Shown: piece after piece, positions 1 through 4,952 of the stretch
Layout: each line of letters opens with the position of its first letter
How positions within the stretch are numbered: the first letter of the stretch is position 1
Assembly: GCA_937967805.1 (NCBI GenBank)
Contig: CALBTC010000090.1
Span: 1 to 8,831, forward strand
Reading direction: 5' to 3'
Source: an uncultured Anaerolineaceae bacterium
GTDB taxonomy: Bacteria; Chloroflexota; Anaerolineae; Promineifilales; Promineifilaceae
Length of the DNA stretch: 8,831 bases
Notes under the pieces: generated by a model
Told to the model about the DNA's origin: nothing
Seen by the model: only the letters and a program-made list of their open reading frames with translations
Database searches by the model: none
Made by a program: the position numbers and the translations under genes

Positions 1-35
1 GATTTTGTTCGTGCCATACCAGTACGGTTTGCCCC

Positions 36-114
36 AATAAACCCTAAGGGTTTTATTCTGGAAAGGCTGATCGACTAATGACACAAAACCCTTAGGGTCT
101 GACATTAGTTGATC
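36..114. repeat. Two interleaved inverted repeats after the S1-domain gene
   Basis: Pair A is a perfect 14-bp inverted repeat: ACCCTAAGGGTTTT at 41-54 and its reverse complement at 85-98. Pair B is 12 bp with one mismatch: GATCGACTAATG at 69-80 against CATTAGTTGATC at 103-114. The order is A-B-A'-B', so the two stems compete or would form a pseudoknot. Each A arm is also close to a self-palindrome (AAACCCT-A-AGGGTTT at 39-53). The last base of the B' arm is the G of the TAG stop of the S1-domain gene on the minus strand. No long U-run follows on either strand, so a simple intrinsic terminator is not obvious. No gene is visible in 1-113. The element could be a transcription-end structure or a dispersed palindromic repeat. 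Confidence 0.7.
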
Positions 115-1127
115 TATTCAACGTCGTCGGCGGTGACGCTGCGAAGAGTGAGGGCCAGCCGCTTGTTGGCTCCATCCACTTTGAGCACGCGGGCGACGAC
201 AATTTGCCCTTTTTGCACGACGTTGCGCGGATGGAGGAAAACGCCTTCGGCCAGTTGAGAGATGTGGATGAGCCCTTCCAGTTCTTCTTCGATCATGACA
301 AAAGCGCCAAAGCTAACCACGTTGCTGATAACGCCTTCGACCAACTGCCCCGGCTTGAACCGTTCATCGACGGTGAGCCACGGGTTTTCGCGCATGCGTT
401 TAAGGCTGAGGGCGACACGGCCGTTTTCTGAATCAACATTCAATACCTTAACGCGCACTTCCTGGTCCGGTTCCAAAATATCGCTGGGGTGAATGACACG
501 GCTCCAGGAGAGCTCCGAAATGTGAATAAGGCCTTCCACACCACCCAGATCAACAAAGGCACCAAAGTTAGTTAGATTAGTTACCTTGCCTTCGTGAACC
601 TGGCCCGGTTTAATCTCGTAAAAGAGCTTCTCGCGCTCGTCTGCTTCCACCAATGTTGCCCGTTCTGAAAAAATCAGCCGGTTCAACTCTCGATTCAGTT
701 CAATAATTTTGAGGGTGAGCTTTTCGGTTTGCCATTGACGCAGCGCATTTAGCCGCTCGCTTTCCAGATGAAATTGGGGAAAGTCGATGAGCTGTGAGGC
801 GGGCACAAAGCCTTGCAATCCTTGCCACTGAACCAGCAATCCCCCTTTGTTGTAGCCGGTGACGGACAGTGTTAGCGTGTCGTCGGCATCCATGATCGCC
901 TGGGCTCTTTGCCACGGATCGGTTTCTTCTTCACGCTCACCGTCTGACCAGCGAAAACGGCCGTCGATCCGCCGGTTTAATGGCGCCCACCTGCTGCTTA
1001 AGGGCACGTCCGGTTTGTTATCGGTGGGAAGCAATGCCTCCTCTTGTTCAAATAGGGCAGCCCAATAGGCATCATCAGATTGCTGCTGCGGGGACATGTC
1101 GGGGGAAGAGTCTGCTGTCATTTCCAT
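114..1127 (-). CDS. S1 RNA-binding domain protein (short ribosomal protein S1-like)
   Basis: The 337-residue product is a single-stranded RNA-binding protein of the ribosomal protein S1 family, acting in the cytoplasm, probably on mRNA at the 30S subunit. Two S1 (OB-fold) repeats are clear. Repeat 2 spans about residues 172-244, with EGKVTNLTNFGAFVDL, GLIHISELSW and NGRVALSLK. Repeat 3 spans about 257-330, with EGVISNVVSFGAFVMI, GLIHISQL and KRLALTLRS. A degenerate repeat at about 72-158 keeps GYNKGGLLV and GFVPASQL. An acidic, low-complexity tail (about 1-45) precedes them. Classical S1 has four to six repeats and 400-560 residues, so this is a short form: either the genome's rpsA or an S1-like paralogue, and I leave the symbol empty. 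The ATG at 1127 has no strong Shine-Dalgarno, and a second in-frame ATG lies two codons later. It is divergent from birA. Two ACGGCCGT palindromes lie inside it. Confidence 0.87.
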   Translation of the reverse strand: MEMTADSSPDMSPQQQSDDAYWAALFEQEEALLPTDNKPDVPLSSRWAPLNRRIDGRFRWSDGEREEETDPWQRAQAIMDADDTLTLSVTGYNKGGLLVQWQGLQGFVPASQLIDFPQFHLESERLNALRQWQTEKLTLKIIELNRELNRLIFSERATLVEADEREKLFYEIKPGQVHEGKVTNLTNFGAFVDLGGVEGLIHISELSWSRVIHPSDILEPDQEVRVKVLNVDSENGRVALSLKRMRENPWLTVDERFKPGQLVEGVISNVVSFGAFVMIEEELEGLIHISQLAEGVFLHPRNVVQKGQIVVARVLKVDGANKRLALTLRSVTADDVE

Positions 1128-1171
1128 TACTCGCTTGTCATATAAATTACACGCGGAAGAAAGTGGTATGA

Positions 1172-1310
1172 TTTGTAATCGACAAAGGTTTTTACAAAAG
1201 GCGTTTGGGCCGATTACTTAAGTAAAAGCGTTTGAATCAGGCTGACTTATTTAATTTTCCGCTTTTACAAACATAAAGTTATGGCTCAATTATAGGCGGA
1301 GATGATCTCC
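1172..1310. promoter_or_regulatory. Divergent spacer with repeated TTTAC/GTAAA half-sites and a palindrome
   Basis: The 232-bp spacer between the divergent S1-domain gene and birA is more AT-rich than its surroundings and should hold both promoters. Visible structure: TTTGTAA at 1172-1178 facing TTACAAA at 1192-1198 (13-bp gap); GTAAAAGCG at 1222-1230 facing CGCTTTTAC at 1260-1268; the 9-mer TTTTACAAA twice, at 1190-1198 and 1263-1271; and the 13-bp dyad GGAGAT-G-ATCTCC at 1298-1310. TATAGG at 1291-1296 is a possible -10 for birA, but no correctly spaced -35 is convincing. Operator roles are inferred from symmetry and position only. Confidence 0.35.
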
Positions 1311-1348
1311 TGTCAAACGGAAATTTTAAGAGAAACTAATCGAGTTAC

Positions 1349-1354
1349 AGAGGG
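1349..1354 (+). promoter_or_regulatory. Ribosome binding site of birA
   Basis: AGAGGG lies five bases before the ATG at 1360 and fixes the start. The ATG at 1355 is out of frame. Confidence 0.75.
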
Positions 1355-1359
1355 ATGCA

Positions 1360-2181
1360 ATGAAAGATATTTTGTCGGAAACGGCCGTGTCTCATTTACT
1401 CACCACGCGCTGGTTGGGCAAGCACTGCCGGGTGCTGATGGAAGTGGATTCCACCAATGATTTGCTCAAAGAAATGGTGCAGCAGGGCAGCGATGAATGG
1501 CCACCTGCCGGCTTTGTGCTGCTCACCGAATATCAACGAAAAGGGCGGGGGCGTCTGGCCCGCCGTTGGGAAGCGCCCCCCGGCAGTTCGCTGCTGCTCT
1601 CCATGCTGTTTCGTCCCCACTGGCCGCCCGCCCAGGCCAACTGGCTGACGATGTTGGTGAGCCTGGCCGCCTGCGAAGCGATTGCCGCCCACACAAACCT
1701 GGAAGCTGGCCTCAAATGGCCCAACGATGTGATGGTGCGACAGGATAACCGCTGGCACAAGGTGAGCGACATTTTGCAGGAGGGATCGTTTGGCGTAGAC
1801 GGCCGTCTGCAATGGGCCATCGTGGGCATCGGCATCAACGTCAATATTCCGGCCGACCAACTGCCGGAAGGCATTACGCCGCCAACAAGCCTGCTGGCGG
1901 CCACGGGGCAAGCCGTGCCGCGCCTGCCGCTGCTATACGCTTTTCTGCAGCGGGTGGAGGAATTATATGATGGGGTGGGGAACGGCCGTTCCCCACAACC
2001 GCTGTGGCAAAACAAGCTTATCACCCTGGGGCAGCCCGTGCGCATCACTCACCACCAAACCAGCGACACCTTCACCGGTATTGCCGAAGCCACCGATGCC
2101 GCCGGACACTTGTTGGTGCGCGATGAAATGGGCCGGCTGCACACTGTCACCGCGGCCGACGTCACCCTACGTGAGAATTGA
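1360..2181 (+). CDS. birA: Biotin--[acetyl-CoA-carboxylase] ligase, no DNA-binding domain
   Basis: This cytoplasmic enzyme activates biotin with ATP to biotinyl-5'-AMP and transfers it to a lysine of the biotin carboxyl carrier protein of acyl-CoA carboxylases. At 273 residues it starts directly in the catalytic domain: DSTND at 30-34, the biotin/adenylate loop KGRGRLARRW at 61-70, KWPND at 119-123 with the catalytic lysine, and VGIGINVN at 155-162. The C-terminal SH3-like domain (about 222-273) includes LGQPVRIT and TVTAADV. The N-terminal winged-helix repressor domain of E. coli BirA is absent, so this is a monofunctional (class I) ligase and should not regulate biotin genes itself. The start is supported by AGAGGG. 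No biotin synthesis or carboxylase gene is adjacent. Residues about 204-213, between the two domains, are encoded by a perfect 22-bp DNA palindrome (1975-1996). Three ACGGCCGT sites lie inside the gene. Confidence 0.96.
   Translation: MKDILSETAVSHLLTTRWLGKHCRVLMEVDSTNDLLKEMVQQGSDEWPPAGFVLLTEYQRKGRGRLARRWEAPPGSSLLLSMLFRPHWPPAQANWLTMLVSLAACEAIAAHTNLEAGLKWPNDVMVRQDNRWHKVSDILQEGSFGVDGRLQWAIVGIGINVNIPADQLPEGITPPTSLLAATGQAVPRLPLLYAFLQRVEELYDGVGNGRSPQPLWQNKLITLGQPVRITHHQTSDTFTGIAEATDAAGHLLVRDEMGRLHTVTAADVTLREN
1975..1996. repeat. Perfect 22-bp palindrome inside birA
   Basis: Arms GTGGGGAACGG and CCGTTCCCCAC meet with no spacer, centred on an ACGGCCGT element. It encodes the Gly-Val-Gly-Asn-Gly-Arg-Ser-Pro-Gln stretch between the catalytic and C-terminal domains of BirA, a place where the family tolerates variation. 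Confidence 0.85.
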
Positions 2182-2222
2182 TTATGGTCAAGTTAATAGT
2201 TCGTTTTTCACTGTTTTTCCGC

Positions 2223-2228
2223 TACAAT
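2223..2228 (+). promoter_or_regulatory. Possible -10 element for the acidic membrane protein gene
   Basis: TACAAT matches the TATAAT consensus at five of six positions and sits about 100 bases before the ATG at 2328, behind a T-rich stretch. No good -35 lies 16-18 bases upstream. The implied leader contains a 6-bp stem, CTTCGG at 2238-2243 with CCGAAG at 2269-2274, enclosing a smaller TACC/GGTA pairing. This is a weak call based on position and one hexamer. Confidence 0.3.
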
Positions 2229-2327
2229 AGAGCACATCTTCGGTTTACCATAACCGGTACTTACCTTGCCGAAGTTAAGATCAATCGCCAGGCAGTTTTC
2301 GGCACAAACCGATGAGAGGTACAACCC

Positions 2328-2693
2328 ATGACTGACTTTCGTGACAATTATGACGACGATTTTGACAGCAATGTTGATGATGATTTTTCTGCGTTTCGGG
2401 AGGATTTATTCAGTGATGAGGAAGGCGCGCCGCTGGCAGATGATTTGCCGGCCGTTGATGATATTGAAGATGAATTTGACCAACTGCGCCGCAAAACCGC
2501 CCGTGGCGAATCGTTAGACGACGATTTAGACAGCGATGATGCTTTTTTTAGTGAAGAAAGCAGCGGTGGCTCCGGCGGTTTCGCCTGGCGCGATTTTACC
2601 CCAGGACAGCGGCTGACGCTGGCCCTCCTGGTGCTCTTGAACATTATCATGGGCACTATTGGCTTGCTGGTGATCACCGGCAATTTGGGTTAA
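2328..2693 (+). CDS. Hypothetical acidic protein with one C-terminal membrane segment
   Basis: I do not recognise this 121-residue protein. Residues 1-78 are strongly acidic, with about 31 Asp/Glu, few basic residues and runs such as DNYDDDFDSN and LDDDLDSDDAFF; this part is probably disordered. A Gly/Ser linker (SSGGSGG, 78-84) and FAWRDFTPGQR (85-95) lead into a hydrophobic helix at about 97-117 (LTLALLVLLNIIMGTIGLLVI), followed by only four residues. There is no signal peptide, so the expected topology is tail-anchored, with the acidic part in the cytoplasm. AGAGG at 2315-2319, eight bases before the ATG, supports the start. The gene follows birA by 146 bp and may have its own promoter. 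Its TAA stop (2691-2693) overlaps the TAA of the convergent acylase gene in a shared TTAA. Clean acid-rich codon use and a good ribosome binding site argue that it is real. Confidence 0.75.
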   Translation: MTDFRDNYDDDFDSNVDDDFSAFREDLFSDEEGAPLADDLPAVDDIEDEFDQLRRKTARGESLDDDLDSDDAFFSEESSGGSGGFAWRDFTPGQRLTLALLVLLNIIMGTIGLLVITGNLG

Positions 2694-4882
2694 TCTTTCT
2701 CCATCCCCGGCTCGTATTCTTCCTCCAAATTGGCCAAAATTTTTGCTTCTGTGAACCAAAGCGGCGTTAATTCCCGTGCCACAAAAATGGGGGCCTGATC
2801 GGCGAAGTGGGGTGAGGTTTCATCCAGCGTGGCGCTGCCATATTGGTGGATGCTTTGCGAATGGACCGAGCCGTCTGGCTGCCAGGTAACCATTAAAATG
2901 TAAGAATCGCCGGCGATGCCACGGAAACGGCCGTCTTCGCCCATCTCCCCATAAACAGCGTGCAGCACATCGGGTGAGCCGCCCAACCCTAAATCGACTT
3001 CGCCGCGCACCAGCCGGTTCACCTCCTGCCAGGGCACTTCAACCGTGCCAAAATGCTCCAATAGATGATCCACCGCCTGGGAAAAGCCGTTTTGGATGGA
3101 AACGGCCGTAAACGCCCCGCCCGTCATATTAGATACTGAAATATGGGTGTCTTCTGCCTCCAAAACATAGTACAGTGTCAGGACGGCGACAGTGGCCCCG
3201 GTGCTGTCCGGCGAAGACTGCCAGTTCCAATTGGCCAGCAGGTCGTAAGCGACCCGCTCGTCGGCATCGTCGGGCGGCGGTTCGGCCAAAATCATGTTTA
3301 CCATTCGCACAATATCTGCTTCTGGATGGTAAGTCATGTCGTACTTGTAGGCAGCAAACTCCTCTTCGGTGATTGATTCATCGCCGCCAAACAGCTCCAG
3401 CGCCCGCAGCGAGCGGTTGGACATTGTGTCGTTGATCCCCAAAGTGGGGGAAAAGTCAGCCTCATCCGGGTTGCCCTCGCCCAGCGTAGTGCGGTATGGG
3501 CTGCTGTTGGCGTTCTGGATAAAGCCGGAGGGTGGATTGCTCACCTGGGGCAGCGCGTCAAACGGCAGGTACTCGGTCCACAAAGTGTCTGATGTGTTGC
3601 CGGGTAAATATTGTTCCCAGTTATATCCTTCGGTGCGGATGGGGATACGGCCGTTGTACACATAAAAAAGATTTCCCTCCTTGTCGGCGTATCCCACATT
3701 AAACATCGGCAGCGGTCCCTCGCGCATCGCCGCTTTCCATTCGGCCAGGTTGGTGGCATTGTTCAGCCGCACGAACTGTTCCACATGGCCAATCTCACCC
3801 ATCCCGGCATAGCGCAGGGCATACACACCATGATCCTGCCGCACCGTGGGACCATACACCGACCACAGCACTTCTTGTTTTACCGTCCAACGAAAACGGC
3901 CGAACAGCGTCACCATAATCGGCGCTTCGCCCACCTCCAAATCACGCCATTTGCCGTCAAACAAATATTGGTCCGGATTGTCGGGATTCATCTCCAGCAC
4001 GTAGATGTCGATCAGGTCCGGGCTGTTCACGGTAAAGGCCCAACCTAGATGCTCGTTGTGCCCGTGGGTGATCGTCGGCGAGCCGGGGAGCAGGCCACCA
4101 ACCATGTTCCAGCCTTCTTCGCTGTGCATGTGGGCTTCGTACCAGGCTACCGGCCCTTCCCACGGCTGGTGCGAATTCACGGCCAGAAACGTCTCGCCGT
4201 TGGCGCTGCGGCTTGGGCCGACGGCGATGACATTAGAGCCATATTTTACGGTTTGGGGCAGATGGGAAACGGCCGTTTGCAATCCGACTTCTTTTGCAGA
4301 GACGGTTCCCTGCCGCGTCTCGGCAAAAAGCTCACCCAGCGCCCCATCCAGCCCAAAAAAGAGCGGCACGCGATGAATAAAGCCAGCCGCCACGTCGCGC
4401 CCGGACAATGGGAAAAGCGCTGGGAGCAGCACCTCATCTTCATGGAGGGCGGCGTAATAATTCAGACCATCGGCATACCCTTGCATGATCGCCTGTACGT
4501 CTGGCGGAATGGTGTCATACTTTTCCTCCACTACCTCCCAGATGCGCAGCAGCTGCACCATGTAATCGTTGGGTGCGGCGTCGATGCCGTAGGCCACGCC
4601 CAGCTTGCCCCGCGCCGCCACAAACGCCTGCTGGATAGTTTGGAAGTCATCTTCAGCGTGGGCGTAACCGAGCCCGTAGGCGGCGTCGGCATCGGTCTGG
4701 CCAAAGATGTGGGGCACGCCAAAGCTGTCCCGCCGGATCACGACGTCGTAATTTTCGTTGACGGCTTCCAGCTCATCCAAATTCACCACAAAGGGCCAAA
4801 CTCCCTGCGGCCAGAAGATGTAAGCGGCCGCCAAAGCCAGAACAATCACAATGCTGAGTACAACTTTTTGCCAACGTTTCAT
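2690..4882 (-). CDS. Penicillin acylase family protein, aculeacin/AHL-acylase-like (acylase 2)
   Basis: This exported N-terminal-nucleophile amidohydrolase should cleave the amide bond of N-acylated substrates outside the cytoplasm. The 730-residue precursor has a hydrophobic segment at about 8-24, then the alpha chain with VVIRRDSFGVPHIFG and GLGYAHAEDDFQ. The autoprocessing site is YGSNVIAVG, with Ser216 as the predicted first residue of the beta chain. Counting from it, His238 (in VNSHQPW) is beta-23, Val285 is beta-70 and Asn459 (in FIQNANSSP) is beta-244. As I recall the family, these are the catalytic and oxyanion positions of cephalosporin acylases. The end, HQYGSATLDETSPHFADQAP, resembles aculeacin/PvdQ-type acylases. 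The substrate is not predictable. An in-frame GTG at 4885 is an alternative start; neither has a clear Shine-Dalgarno. It lies 70 bp downstream of acylase 1, across a strong inverted repeat, and ends in a TTAA shared with the convergent gene. Confidence 0.94.
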   Translation of the reverse strand: MKRWQKVVLSIVIVLALAAAYIFWPQGVWPFVVNLDELEAVNENYDVVIRRDSFGVPHIFGQTDADAAYGLGYAHAEDDFQTIQQAFVAARGKLGVAYGIDAAPNDYMVQLLRIWEVVEEKYDTIPPDVQAIMQGYADGLNYYAALHEDEVLLPALFPLSGRDVAAGFIHRVPLFFGLDGALGELFAETRQGTVSAKEVGLQTAVSHLPQTVKYGSNVIAVGPSRSANGETFLAVNSHQPWEGPVAWYEAHMHSEEGWNMVGGLLPGSPTITHGHNEHLGWAFTVNSPDLIDIYVLEMNPDNPDQYLFDGKWRDLEVGEAPIMVTLFGRFRWTVKQEVLWSVYGPTVRQDHGVYALRYAGMGEIGHVEQFVRLNNATNLAEWKAAMREGPLPMFNVGYADKEGNLFYVYNGRIPIRTEGYNWEQYLPGNTSDTLWTEYLPFDALPQVSNPPSGFIQNANSSPYRTTLGEGNPDEADFSPTLGINDTMSNRSLRALELFGGDESITEEEFAAYKYDMTYHPEADIVRMVNMILAEPPPDDADERVAYDLLANWNWQSSPDSTGATVAVLTLYYVLEAEDTHISVSNMTGGAFTAVSIQNGFSQAVDHLLEHFGTVEVPWQEVNRLVRGEVDLGLGGSPDVLHAVYGEMGEDGRFRGIAGDSYILMVTWQPDGSVHSQSIHQYGSATLDETSPHFADQAPIFVARELTPLWFTEAKILANLEEEYEPGMEKD

Positions 4883-4895
4883 CACGTATTGTCTC

Positions 4896-4950
4896 GTAGC
4901 CGCGGATTCTTTCCGCGGTTCATCATTGCGCGGAAAGAATCCGCGGCTAC
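4896..4950. repeat. Perfect 22-bp inverted repeat between the two acylase genes
   Basis: The left arm 4896-4917 (beginning GTAGCCGCGG) and the right arm 4929-4950 (ending CCGCGGCTAC) are exact reverse complements separated by 11 bases. Each arm is itself close to a palindrome: CCGCGGA-TTCTT-TCCGCGG at 4900-4918, and CGCGGA-AAGAA-TCCGCG at 4929-4945. One long hairpin or two short ones can therefore form. The element starts two bases after the acylase 1 stop and ends 13 bases before the acylase 2 ATG. No U-run follows on the minus strand, so it does not look like an intrinsic terminator. An mRNA-processing or attenuating hairpin, or a REP/MITE-like dispersed repeat, are the likely options. Confidence 0.92.
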
Positions 4951-4952
4951 AT

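Noticed and set aside
36..57. Telomere-like CCCTAA/TTAGGG repeat
   Set aside because: Only single units occur, as part of a palindrome; there is no tandem array.
1173..1197. A BirA-box-like dyad (TTGTAA...TTACAA) near birA
   Set aside because: The known BirA operator is, as I recall, TTGTAAACC-N14/15-GGTTTACAA. Here the half-sites are too close and lack the inner bases, and this BirA has no DNA-binding domain.
4896..4950. Intrinsic terminator between the acylase genes
   Set aside because: The stem is strong, but no run of U follows it on the minus strand, and the next gene begins 13 bases later.
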